Assembly: GCA_018971775.1 (NCBI GenBank)
Contig: JAGXAB010000021.1
Coordinates: 1 to 64,000 of the forward strand
Origin: Cyanobacteria bacterium REEB67
GTDB lineage: Bacteria > Cyanobacteriota > Vampirovibrionia > Obscuribacterales > Obscuribacteraceae
Direction: 5' to 3'
Length of the DNA: 64,000 bases
The notes beneath the pieces were generated by a model. That model saw only the letters and a list, made by a program, of their open reading frames with translations. It did no database searches and was not told the origin of the DNA. Of the stretch, positions 8,957 to 17,911 are shown one piece after another (position 1 is the first letter of the stretch; the number at the start of each line of letters is the position of its first letter). A program made the position numbers and the translations under genes.

Positions 8957-10554
8957 AATGTTTCAAAATCGCCTTCCCATTCAACTCGGGCTATGACTCT
9001 GCCATTGACAGGACCAAGGTCATTTTTCGGCGCTTTTTTCGCCGCTCCCCGGATATTTTTAAAATTGACTGCGCCCTTTTCCTCTTTATCACTACCGCCC
9101 GTTCCCACAGATTCTTCGACTTCCTCCCAGTTTGGCGGTATCTCGACCACTTCTACCGGACAACAGACGACGTCACCTTTACCCGGGGCAAATTTGGCGA
9201 TTTTTTCACCGGTCGGCACTACAGTAACAGTAGGACGGTCGTTGACTTTGCTCCAGTTTTTGAAGCTGTCTACTTCATTATCCTCCTCGATCTCAAAAGA
9301 TGTGCGGTTAGCTCCAAGTTTGGTAATTGGCTCTACGCGCGCCAGGATTTCAGCGATCAGGGCCATATTAGGCGGCATATGCGGCAAATCGTAAAGCAAA
9401 CTCTGCACTTCCGGGGATTCGACCGGAGGATTAAGTTTGATGCGGGGCATGTGACCGAGATTGTGTCCGAGGTGCACGAGGGAATTGACCAGTGTGACGG
9501 TCAACTCGAATTGCTCGGGGGTGCGGTAATTGGAGCGCAAATTGAGGAGGATATCGAAAATCGGCAGCATTTCAGAGTCGAATTCACGCACCATGACCTG
9601 ACCGAAGCGCGCGCTCGAGCCCCAGTGGATGTGGCGCATGCTGTCGCCGCTCTTAAACTCACGCACAGAGCGGAAGCTGCTCGACTGGTGGGTAATGACC
9701 GAACTGGAAGTGGCATGACCCATAGGCGATTGCACGCCGGTGAGCTTGTCCAGAAAACTGCCGCCGACGTTGAGTATATTCGGATAGACGGTAATCGAAG
9801 CCCCGAGCTCGCTATTGGAAGACTTCATGCTGATGTCCCGCGTCCACCAGGTGATGCCGAACGGGAAGCAAGTCGAGAGCTGAATCGTCTCCAGGTAATA
9901 AATACCGCGCTTGAGACTGGGGGTGGGAAATTCGAAAAACTGGTCGTATTCGAGCTTTTCGATGAAAACAGGATCCGGTGACAGTGTCACTTCGGTGGGC
10001 TTGCCATCAGGGCCACGCTTTTTCATATTAATCGTCATGCGCAGAGCACGGGTCGGCACGAGCCAACTGAGCGGGCCGAAGCGCATCGAGCGCTTGAGCT
10101 GCACGCGGATACTCGCACTTTCCTGAGAGGAGAGTCCATCCGGCAGCAAGTAACTGGCATCGAGCAAGGCAAGCTGCAGATAAGGGGTAATGAAACCAAG
10201 CAGGACGGCGACGCCGAAAGCTGTGGAGAGAAGGTACATCCACTCGGAGGCGACGACGGCGGCAAAGAGATAGAGGGAGCCGGCCAGCAAAAGCATCTTA
10301 ATCTGCCTGGTCTCGATCAAGACATGAAAGCCCTTGCCCACGGGCAATTTTAAATAGCGCCCACCGTCACCGAAGGGCAGACTTTCATCGACTGTATTGC
10401 CGAGTCCGGCGCGTACCCGTTCTTTCTTAGCACTTTTGACGCTGGGCGCCTGTTTCGAAGTCGAAGAAAAGGCACTGTAATTTTTGGCCGCTTTTTTGCC
10501 GCCGGATCTCGAGGCTCCGTTGCCAAAATCAGTATTTGAATTTTTTGTCGGCAT
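8953..10554 (-). CDS. DUF58 domain-containing protein
   Basis: VREFKSGDSMRHIHWGSSARFGQVMVREFDSE hallmark; start taken at the internal Met (MPTKNSN), just downstream of the moxR stop; ORF opens at 10587. Confidence 0.9.
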   Translation of the reverse strand: MPTKNSNTDFGNGASRSGGKKAAKNYSAFSSTSKQAPSVKSAKKERVRAGLGNTVDESLPFGDGGRYLKLPVGKGFHVLIETRQIKMLLLAGSLYLFAAVVASEWMYLLSTAFGVAVLLGFITPYLQLALLDASYLLPDGLSSQESASIRVQLKRSMRFGPLSWLVPTRALRMTINMKKRGPDGKPTEVTLSPDPVFIEKLEYDQFFEFPTPSLKRGIYYLETIQLSTCFPFGITWWTRDISMKSSNSELGASITVYPNILNVGGSFLDKLTGVQSPMGHATSSSVITHQSSSFRSVREFKSGDSMRHIHWGSSARFGQVMVREFDSEMLPIFDILLNLRSNYRTPEQFELTVTLVNSLVHLGHNLGHMPRIKLNPPVESPEVQSLLYDLPHMPPNMALIAEILARVEPITKLGANRTSFEIEEDNEVDSFKNWSKVNDRPTVTVVPTGEKIAKFAPGKGDVVCCPVEVVEIPPNWEEVEESVGTGGSDKEEKGAVNFKNIRGAAKKAPKNDLGPVNGRVIARVEWEGDFETL

Positions 10555-10558
10555 CGTC

Positions 10559-11521
10559 TCAGGCTGGGACCGGAATAGTTTCGACAATTTTTTCGATCAG
10601 GTCAGTATGGCTGACCCGATTGGCCTTAACTTTTGGCGCGACACGGTGGCCAAAAACTATCGGTGCCAGCATTTTTACGTCCTCGGGGGTGACAAAGTCA
10701 CGACCGTCGACGAAGGCGGCAGCCTGCGAGGCGCGCACCAGCAATTGACTGCCGCGCGGGCTGACTCCAAGCAAAATTGAGGGGTGCTTGCGGGTGGCAT
10801 GCACAATATTGACGATGTAATTGACCAGGGCGTCGTGGACAAAAACGCGGCGAACAGCCTGTCTTGCTTGCAGAACATCATCGGTGGTGAGGATGCTGTC
10901 CACATGGAAGGCACCATCTTGCATCGATTTTTTGATGATTTCAGATTCTTGCTCGACGTTGGGATAGCCGAGCGAAAGGCACATCATAAAGCGGTCGAGC
11001 TGGGCGTCGGGAAGCGGGAAGGTACCGTGGCTTTCGATCGGGTTTTGCGTGGCGATGACAAAAAACATCGCTTCCAGTTTGCGGGTGACGCCGTCGCTGG
11101 TCACCTGACCTTCCTCCATGGCCTCGAGCAGGGACGATTGAGTACGAGGGGTGGCGCGGTTGATTTCGTCGATGAGCAGGATATTTGTAAAGATCGGTCC
11201 GGGGACGAAGCGAAAAACCCCCTCTTTCTGGTCGTAGACGTTGACACCGGAGACGTCTGAAGGAAGCAGGTCGGGGGTGCATTGCACACGTTTGAAATTG
11301 CCCTTGACCGAAGATGAAAGGCTGCGGGCCAGGAGGGTCTTACCAGTCCCGGGCACGTCTTCGAGCAGAATGTGACCGCCGGCAAGCATGGCGATTACAG
11401 CGAGCTTGGCCGAACGCGCCTGACCGACAAGGGCTTTGCCCATATTTGCAACGAGGGCCTTACCTGCGCCGCTCGTCGCAGCAGGTCCACCCGGATTGGC
11501 AGCGGCCGGTAATTTATTCAC
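10559..11521 (-). CDS. moxR: MoxR family AAA+ ATPase
   Basis: Walker A EDVPGTGKT, Walker B LLIDEINRATPRTQSSLLEAMEEGQVT, ATQNPIESHGTFPLPDAQLDRF. Confidence 0.95.
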   Translation of the reverse strand: MNKLPAAANPGGPAATSGAGKALVANMGKALVGQARSAKLAVIAMLAGGHILLEDVPGTGKTLLARSLSSSVKGNFKRVQCTPDLLPSDVSGVNVYDQKEGVFRFVPGPIFTNILLIDEINRATPRTQSSLLEAMEEGQVTSDGVTRKLEAMFFVIATQNPIESHGTFPLPDAQLDRFMMCLSLGYPNVEQESEIIKKSMQDGAFHVDSILTTDDVLQARQAVRRVFVHDALVNYIVNIVHATRKHPSILLGVSPRGSQLLVRASQAAAFVDGRDFVTPEDVKMLAPIVFGHRVAPKVKANRVSHTDLIEKIVETIPVPA

Positions 11522-11765
11522 AGTAAGAGCCCTTTCTACTAAATATGCTTGTAACCGCTTGCTATCATACCCACAGGAAGCAAACGATTAAACCGTCGGG
11601 CGGCCGATAATGTCACATAAAAGTTGGTATTTCTTCGCCTATTTTGCCCCTTGGCTCTATGCAGGCAAATAGTTATGCTCCTATAATCAGGAAATCAGGA
11701 ATTCCAGCAGTCCGGCATCTTACTAAAGTCAAAATTAAAACCCCGCGAGAAGGACACAGCGAAGC

Positions 11766-11981
11766 ATGACAACTGGTACCAAACTTATTTTATTGGGAAT
11801 GGCGGTCGTAGTAGTGCTTGGTGTGGTGCTCCAATCGATGATCGCGGGCTATCTGGAAAAGCAGATGGGTTCTCAGTCGCAGCTCCTCTCTCCGGACGAA
11901 GCAGCAAAGCTGGCCTTGAAGAAGGCTGTCAAAGACCAGAAGAAATTCGAAGCCAAAAACGCTACGAGTCCGGCGAAATAA
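11766..11981 (+). CDS. small membrane-anchored protein, 71 aa
   Basis: Hydrophobic N-terminus LILLGMAVVVVLGVVLQSMIAGY, charged C-terminus; RBS gagaagga upstream. Confidence 0.65.
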   Translation: MTTGTKLILLGMAVVVVLGVVLQSMIAGYLEKQMGSQSQLLSPDEAAKLALKKAVKDQKKFEAKNATSPAK

Positions 11982-12026
11982 TCCAGAAGAAATTCGAGAC
12001 CAAAAACGCTACGAGTCCGGCGAAAT
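11936..12026. repeat. tandem duplication, two 44-nt copies at 47-bp period
   Basis: ccagaagaaattcgaagccaaaaacgctacgagtccggcgaaat (11936-11979) and ccagaagaaattcgagaccaaaaacgctacgagtccggcgaaat (11983-12026), 2 mismatches. Confidence 0.97.
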
Positions 12027-13157
12027 GACGGCTGGAGTCGCTATATCGGCCGTGTCTAAAGGCTGAAGCGGCAATAAATTCGGTTTCTTGAAATGCGAAT
12101 AGATAACGTGCAGCGCACTTGCCACCGGAATCGAAAAGATGATTCCCAGCAAGCCGTCTATCTTGGCGCCCACAAGAATGGCCAGGAAAATCGTGACCGG
12201 ATGCAAGCCGACGGCGTTGCCGATGTATTTCGGTGCCACCAGATTGTCGCGAAGCCACTGGGCCAAATTGAAAACAACGGTTATTAAAATAACCTGCCAG
12301 ATGCGGTCGAGATGGACATTGTCCATACCGTTCAAAGCGACTACGACCAGACAGGGGATAAAACCGAGCGGCGGACCAATCACCGGTATGACCTCCCAGA
12401 CGGCCAGGAACAGTCCCAGCACCAGAGCGAAGGGCACGCCGAGAATCAAATAGACGACAAGCATGACGGCACCAAATGCAAAGCCAAGAACGATCTGGCC
12501 GCGGAAGAACGCTTGCAGACTTTTGTCGATTTCACTGACGACAGTTTTAAGAGTGCTGTGATAATTGAGGGGAAATTGCTCGATCAAATGATCGGTCATA
12601 CCGTAGCCTTCGAGCAAATAATAGAACGAGACTACGAGCACGCTCAGTCCATAAGCTACCCAGGTGGCAGTGGACATGGCCAGATCAGAGAAACGATTGA
12701 AGATCATGGTGGCATCCGGATGCGGCATGCTCTGCACGAGGGTGGTGACCAGATCTATGGTTTTTACTTGGAGTTGGGCTGCGTGCAATTTGGCATCGAG
12801 CGGAGCCAGCAGACTGAAGAGCTTGCTCAGCTGTTGGGGCAATTGCGAAAAGACCGATTCCATCAGTTGATTTATCTGATAGACGATATACGGCACAACA
12901 GTGAGCAAAGCCAGGAAAAAGGCCGCTCCGCAAAGAGTGTAGACGGCAAAAATCGCCATGGCGCGATTTTTCATATATTTCTCCAACCAATCGACAATAT
13001 TGATAAAGAGATAGGAAATGAGCACCGAAATACCGACGATATGCAAAACATCGGCAAACATGGCAAACAACTGGAGAGCGACGATGAGGATAAATAGCCC
13101 GAGGGCTATAATCGTCAGCTTCCTCTGCAAAAGTAAAAGCTGGTCTCCATCAGGCAA
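12009..13157 (-). CDS. AI-2E family transporter (PerM/UPF0118-like)
   Basis: Multi-TM protein with AVWEVIPVIGPPLGFIPCLVVVAL and VAPKYIGNAVGLHPVTIFLAILVGAKIDGLLGIIFSIPVASALHVI. Confidence 0.9.
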   Translation of the reverse strand: MPDGDQLLLLQRKLTIIALGLFILIVALQLFAMFADVLHIVGISVLISYLFINIVDWLEKYMKNRAMAIFAVYTLCGAAFFLALLTVVPYIVYQINQLMESVFSQLPQQLSKLFSLLAPLDAKLHAAQLQVKTIDLVTTLVQSMPHPDATMIFNRFSDLAMSTATWVAYGLSVLVVSFYYLLEGYGMTDHLIEQFPLNYHSTLKTVVSEIDKSLQAFFRGQIVLGFAFGAVMLVVYLILGVPFALVLGLFLAVWEVIPVIGPPLGFIPCLVVVALNGMDNVHLDRIWQVILITVVFNLAQWLRDNLVAPKYIGNAVGLHPVTIFLAILVGAKIDGLLGIIFSIPVASALHVIYSHFKKPNLLPLQPLDTADIATPAVISPDS

Positions 13158-13174
13158 TGGCCACTTCCTTCGCT

Positions 13175-14017
13175 CTAGGGGTGCGACTTCAGTCTCGATT
13201 TGAGAAATTCAATCTTGTCGTGTAGCGCACCGGATATGGTGGCAGGGGTGTAGCCGTTCAATTCTATGACTCGCCTGTACTCGAGCAAGGCATCGTCATA
13301 TTTTTCCTTTCTGGTATAAATATCGCCCATCAATTCGCAGTATTCGGCACTTTCCGGTTTGAGCATGAGGGCAAGCTTGGTAGCCTCCAACGCTTTATCA
13401 AAATCACCAAGCTCTAAGTAGACCTGCCCCAAACGATAGTGACAATCACTGTCGGAAGCGTCCATGGCGAGAGCATCTTTAAAGGCGACCTCGGCTTCAT
13501 TCAAACGCTTTTGCCTTTGCAGGATAATCCCGAGATTGACATGATAGTCGGCCCGGTTTGGCCTGAGCTTGAGAGCGACGCGCTCCTGTGCTTCCGCTTC
13601 CTTGGTCTGATCGAGGTCTTTGAGGACCAGAGCGAGATTATTATGATAGCCGGCAGCGGCCGGATATAGTGAAATAGCCTGCCTGTAAAGGGCGCAGGCT
13701 TCGGTCAGTTTACCCTTGGATTGCAGGGCGATCGCCTGCCGATTGAGCTCTTTTGCCTGCTCTTGAACGCCCGGGCCGGCTAAGGCGCCGCTTTTGGTCT
13801 GGGGCGCCGCTTTTGGTCTGGGGCGCATAACTGGAGCGGAGCTGGCTACAGGTTGCTGGGCAGCTACCGGCGAAGAAAAAAGCAGCGGAGTTGCTATCGC
13901 CAGCGTCAATGATGCAAGCACCCCTGGTGCAAGCGGCACTGTGATCGAAGCACTGGACTGTCGGATAGTGGCACGATAGATATGCATGGCATCGCTTGGT
14001 GAAAGTGGCAGCATCAA
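13175..14017 (-). CDS. TPR repeat protein, probably exported
   Basis: Tandem TPRs (AAGYHNNLALVLKDLDQTKEAEAQ..., ADYHVNLGIILQRQKRLNEAEVAF...); hydrophobic N-terminal segment. Confidence 0.85.
   Translation of the reverse strand: MMLPLSPSDAMHIYRATIRQSSASITVPLAPGVLASLTLAIATPLLFSSPVAAQQPVASSAPVMRPRPKAAPQTKSGALAGPGVQEQAKELNRQAIALQSKGKLTEACALYRQAISLYPAAAGYHNNLALVLKDLDQTKEAEAQERVALKLRPNRADYHVNLGIILQRQKRLNEAEVAFKDALAMDASDSDCHYRLGQVYLELGDFDKALEATKLALMLKPESAEYCELMGDIYTRKEKYDDALLEYRRVIELNGYTPATISGALHDKIEFLKSRLKSHP
13784..13826. repeat. 19-bp tandem duplication (about 2.3 copies) within the TPR gene
   Basis: ggcgccgcttttggtctgg at 13784-13802 and 13803-13821, partial third copy. Confidence 0.97.
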
Positions 14018-14134
14018 CGATATTAGCGCAAAAACGGTCCTATGTTAATTGGATGCCATGACAATGGACGACAAAATGCTCTATTTAAAAGGAGTAAAGA
14101 CTAACGCGCATCCCTGATTTAGTATCCCAGAGCA

Positions 14135-15094
14135 TTGAAAAACAAATCACTCACCCTGGCCCTGATCGGTGTGGCCATAACCACCGGCACTACCATTCTC
14201 TTCCTCGTTCTATTTATCGTGGCCCAGAGTCAACTAGGCGCGCTCAAAAAAAAGAGCGGCAACTTGCAAAGCGAACTCTCCCAGACCAGAAATGCCCAGG
14301 TCTTCCAGGGTCAACTGCCGCCGGGTGTGCCCGAATCACAAAGCTTCATTAGCCAGCTCGACGGCGCCAAAGACGTGATGGCCATCCTGCCGCCCAATAG
14401 TCTGCAAGGACAGAAAGACCTCACCATGGTCGTCTATTTGCACGGTATGGGATCTACCTATATGGAGCCTTTTCTCACTCCTAAAGACGGCACAATCAGC
14501 CAGGCGCTGCAGACTCACAATCCGGCGCTGGTCATTGCCAGTCTCAATTACCGAGGCCAATCGGCCTGGGCAAACGATCAGGCCGTCGCCGACATAGATC
14601 AGAACATTCACGAACTGCTCGCTCGCTTCCCGATTTCGAAAATCGTCATTATGGGCACTTCGATGGGAGGCTGTTCGGCGCTCGCCTATAGCTATCTCGC
14701 CGCGCCGGACATCAAAGCAAAAATGATCGGTATCGTTGCCGCCGAACCGGCCGGCGATCTAACAATGCTTTATGACAAGTCCCGCTCTCAAATCGTAAAA
14801 AACGGCATGATTGGCGCTTTTGGCGGGCCACCCCAGCTTCAGCCCCAGGGCTATATATCCAGAAGCCTCCTGAACAATATCGAAAAGGTGCCTGGCAATC
14901 TCCGCTTTGCGATCATTTCGGCAAAACAAGACTCGGTAATACCACCCGAATTTCAGCAGGCGGTTATCAACAGCCTCAAGGACAAAAAGTTTGGTAGTGA
15001 GCTGGTCGAAGTCGACGAGCAGCACGGCGTGCCTTCCGCCGCCGCCTTTGTCAAAGGCCTCGACTATGTAGTACTGGGCAACGCCATCAAATAA
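14135..15094 (+). CDS. alpha/beta hydrolase-fold protein, membrane anchored
   Basis: N-terminal TM, VVYLHGMGSTY oxyanion region, nucleophile elbow GTSMGG, AKQDSVIP; TTG start. Confidence 0.75.
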   Translation: MKNKSLTLALIGVAITTGTTILFLVLFIVAQSQLGALKKKSGNLQSELSQTRNAQVFQGQLPPGVPESQSFISQLDGAKDVMAILPPNSLQGQKDLTMVVYLHGMGSTYMEPFLTPKDGTISQALQTHNPALVIASLNYRGQSAWANDQAVADIDQNIHELLARFPISKIVIMGTSMGGCSALAYSYLAAPDIKAKMIGIVAAEPAGDLTMLYDKSRSQIVKNGMIGAFGGPPQLQPQGYISRSLLNNIEKVPGNLRFAIISAKQDSVIPPEFQQAVINSLKDKKFGSELVEVDEQHGVPSAAAFVKGLDYVVLGNAIK

Positions 15095-15116
15095 TCCATA
15101 TCAGCCTGGTCGGAGC

Positions 15117-15695
15117 TCAAGACATCTTCTTCCAGGCGCCGCGATAGTGGAGAGTTTTCCACTTGTCGCCTTCTTTGACAAAAACTTCCGTACTGTGAGA
15201 TTCCATCTCGACCGGATGCGCTCCGGTCAGCACTTTTTTGGCGACGAAGGTGACAACGGCCCGATTACCATTCACTTCTGCATAAGGTCTGTCGATCGTA
15301 TAGGAAACGAGCTTGCCGTCGCCCTTGTGATTCTGGGCATAGCGCTCTTTCAGATCAGCGATCACGGCTTCTTTGCCGATAATCAGTCTTTTGTTGTCTT
15401 CATTGAAGGTGGTGACGCCATCGTCGAAAAACTCAGCCATGGTCGCGAAATCGCCATCGTTAATGAGCTGAGTAATGTGATGCAATGTGTCGATCACTTT
15501 TGCCGATTCGCTGCAGGCCGGATGCGGTTCGTTGCACTTGACTGCACAGAAGTCAGCCTTTGCTGCTACGGCGTCCGCAGCGAGAGCCGAGGATTGACCG
15601 AGGCAGGCAACAGCGGCCATGCTCAAAATGCCTGGTACTAAATTTTTAGTGAAATCGGAGCTTTTGACTAAGTCAAATCTAAATGATGGTCGCAT
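15117..15695 (-). CDS. secreted SnoaL/NTF2-like (DUF4440-type) protein
   Basis: Signal-like N-terminus; HHITQLINDGDFATMAEFFDDGVTTFNEDNKRLIIGKEAVIADLKERYAQ; C-terminal EVFVKEGDKWKTLHYRGAWKK. Confidence 0.7.
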   Translation of the reverse strand: MRPSFRFDLVKSSDFTKNLVPGILSMAAVACLGQSSALAADAVAAKADFCAVKCNEPHPACSESAKVIDTLHHITQLINDGDFATMAEFFDDGVTTFNEDNKRLIIGKEAVIADLKERYAQNHKGDGKLVSYTIDRPYAEVNGNRAVVTFVAKKVLTGAHPVEMESHSTEVFVKEGDKWKTLHYRGAWKKMS

Positions 15696-15710
15696 CGAAC
15701 CCCCTATTTA

Positions 15711-16019
15711 CTATTGGGCACGTCGGATGGCGTTGTCTACATCCTTGATGGCCCGGTCGTTATCGCGCAGGTAGCTGCCCACCAGATCGAGTTGTTTTTG
15801 CAGGGCGAGCATTTGTTGGTTCAAACGATCCGCCTCGGCTTGCAGATAGCGTCGCTGATCCATAAGGGCGTCGCGACTTTTCATCAAGCTGTTATAGACT
15901 GGTTGTGGTGTTTGGCTAAGGGCAATGGAAGAAAGACACGCAATCAGAAGAAACTCGAGCGTCATCAATGCAATTACGGTTGTGAGCTTGATCGTCTTAA
16001 CTGGATTTGCGGAAGTCAC
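15711..16019 (-). CDS. small exported coiled-coil protein, unknown function
   Basis: 102 aa with signal-like N-terminus and heptad-like region RRYLQAEADRLNQQMLALQKQLDLV. Confidence 0.55.
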   Translation of the reverse strand: MTSANPVKTIKLTTVIALMTLEFLLIACLSSIALSQTPQPVYNSLMKSRDALMDQRRYLQAEADRLNQQMLALQKQLDLVGSYLRDNDRAIKDVDNAIRRAQ

Positions 16020-16144
16020 CTTGTCACTCCAGAAGTACCTCCTGGTCCGCTAGTGAACTAGCAACCGAGGCGCATGTTGAAGAAATATCATATTAACCCA
16101 CACTTAGATAATTTCAAAGTGGTATTGAGGAGTTTGCATATTAA

Positions 16145-17062
16145 ATGTCGCCGAATCGAATCGAAGAAGATCAATTCAAAAACCAACTGATCGAGCATGT
16201 GCTCGCCCTGGCTATGCTCGAAGACCTCGGCCCCGGGCCGCTTGACGTCACCAGCGCCGCAACGATCGACGTCGATACCGAGAGCACGGCTCGCCTGGTA
16301 TTGAAAGAAAGTGCAGTCCTCAGCGGACTGGATACCTTCAAAGCGGTTGCCAAGTGCCTTGGGCCGAGAGGCGAAGCAATGCAGGTCGTGGAGCTCTTTG
16401 AAGAAGGAACGCACCTGGAGGTAGTGCCGCCAGCCAATCCGATCACGGTGGCCACCATAGCCGGCAACGCCCGCTGTCTTCTCGCCGCCGAGCGTCTTTC
16501 GCTAAATTTGATCCAGCGCATGTGCGGTGTGGCGACAATGACCAGAAGTTTCGCCGCCCTCGCCGGAGCGCATAACATCCAGATCCTCGACACTCGCAAG
16601 ACGATGCCCGGCCTGCGTGTCTTCGACAAACGAGCGGTGCGCGCCGGGGGCGGCACCAACCATCGCTTCGGACTTTTTGATGCGATTTTGATCAAAGACA
16701 ATCATGTGCGCGCCGCAGGAGGCGTTACTGCAGCAGTCGAAAAGGCCCGCGCCTACTTACAAAAAGAACAGCGCCACCTGCCCAACCAGAAAATCGAAGT
16801 GGAAGTGACAACCCTTGATGAATTGCACGAAGCACTCCAGACAAAAGCGGAGCGCATTCTCCTTGATAACATGGCACCGAGCCTGGTGCGCCTTGCCGTC
16901 GATGCGGTCAAGCAAAGCGGGCATGAATGCTTCATTGAAGTGTCCGGTGGAGTAAACGCTTCTAATTTAGAGAGCTATTTCATCCGCGGGGTTAACGCTA
17001 TCTCAATTGGCGCCATCACCCACTCGGCAAAAAACATCGACCTCTCGCTCGAATTCGATTAG
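16145..17062 (+). CDS. nadC: nicotinate-nucleotide pyrophosphorylase (carboxylating)
   Basis: ERLSLNLIQRMCGVATMTR, ILDTRKTMPGLRVFDKRAVRAGGGTNHRFGLFDAILIKDNH, EVEVTTLDE, SIGAITHSAKNIDLSLEF. Confidence 0.97.
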   Translation: MSPNRIEEDQFKNQLIEHVLALAMLEDLGPGPLDVTSAATIDVDTESTARLVLKESAVLSGLDTFKAVAKCLGPRGEAMQVVELFEEGTHLEVVPPANPITVATIAGNARCLLAAERLSLNLIQRMCGVATMTRSFAALAGAHNIQILDTRKTMPGLRVFDKRAVRAGGGTNHRFGLFDAILIKDNHVRAAGGVTAAVEKARAYLQKEQRHLPNQKIEVEVTTLDELHEALQTKAERILLDNMAPSLVRLAVDAVKQSGHECFIEVSGGVNASNLESYFIRGVNAISIGAITHSAKNIDLSLEFD

Positions 17063-17111
17063 AGCATTAAGTTTCTACCATTCGGAGCCCGACACTAAGA
17101 CTTGACAAGAT

Positions 17112-17143
17112 CGATAAAAGGGCACCAGCAGTGCCTTTTATCG
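17112..17143 (+). terminator. possible transcription terminator hairpin downstream of nadC
   Basis: cgataaaagggcac-cagca-gtgccttttatcg, long stem with one bulged base; no strong U-tract. Confidence 0.5.
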
Positions 17144-17410
17144 TATATGCAGGCGAACGCGGATGAGAACGATCTGGTTTTCCTAAACACTAGACGACCA
17201 GTTACACTTAGCGTGTCGTTTATGATTTCTTTATATTTTGGAAGGATTTCATTAAGCGACAGGGCTAGAGCGGAATATCACCATTCTGTATCATTACCCG
17301 TCCCTGGCAATTCAGCTTCCCCCTGTTAACCTTGCCTTTTCCACACTTGTTTTAGACTTCATCAGTTTCTCAGGCATCCCCGTCAGGCCCTAGCGCCAGA
17401 GCGAGTCCCC

Positions 17411-17902
17411 ATGAATCCTCCAAACAAGGTCTTCATCGTCGATAACGACCGGCTTTCCCTGGTCACGCTCAGCCTCTGGTTAGAGCAGGTCAAAGATTTC
17501 GAAATCGTCGGCACTTCGCTGGCTACCGCCCAGCTCGAACGCAATCTCATAGAAGGTCAACCCGATCTCGTCGTCCTCAGCATCACTGCTCCCGGACCGG
17601 AGGCCGTCCACAATCTGCGCCGCATCCGCCAGACGCTGGGCAATGTCACCGTGATTGTCCTCTTCGATGGCGAAAAGAAACAGTTGGATGGACCACTTCT
17701 AACCGAAACTCAAGCACAGCTCTCCCCGGAAATTTCGCTCAAAGATTTCGTCGAAGTCCTTCGCAAGCTCGGCTTCCGTCAAAAAGTGGTGAGCAACCCG
17801 CATATGAATCCTTTTATGCCGGTCCTGCCGGTGATGCCGACAAATCTATCCTCGGCACCGTCGGCGATGATGCCGCCGTCCGGCATGACCAAGGCCGGCT
17901 AA
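17411..17902 (+). CDS. response-regulator receiver-like protein lacking the phosphoacceptor Asp
   Basis: KVFIVDNDRLSLVTLSLWLEQ...GQPDLVVLSITAPGPEAVHNLRRIRQTLGNVTVIVLFDG. Confidence 0.65.
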   Translation: MNPPNKVFIVDNDRLSLVTLSLWLEQVKDFEIVGTSLATAQLERNLIEGQPDLVVLSITAPGPEAVHNLRRIRQTLGNVTVIVLFDGEKKQLDGPLLTETQAQLSPEISLKDFVEVLRKLGFRQKVVSNPHMNPFMPVLPVMPTNLSSAPSAMMPPSGMTKAG

Positions 17903-17911
17903 GTCGAATTT

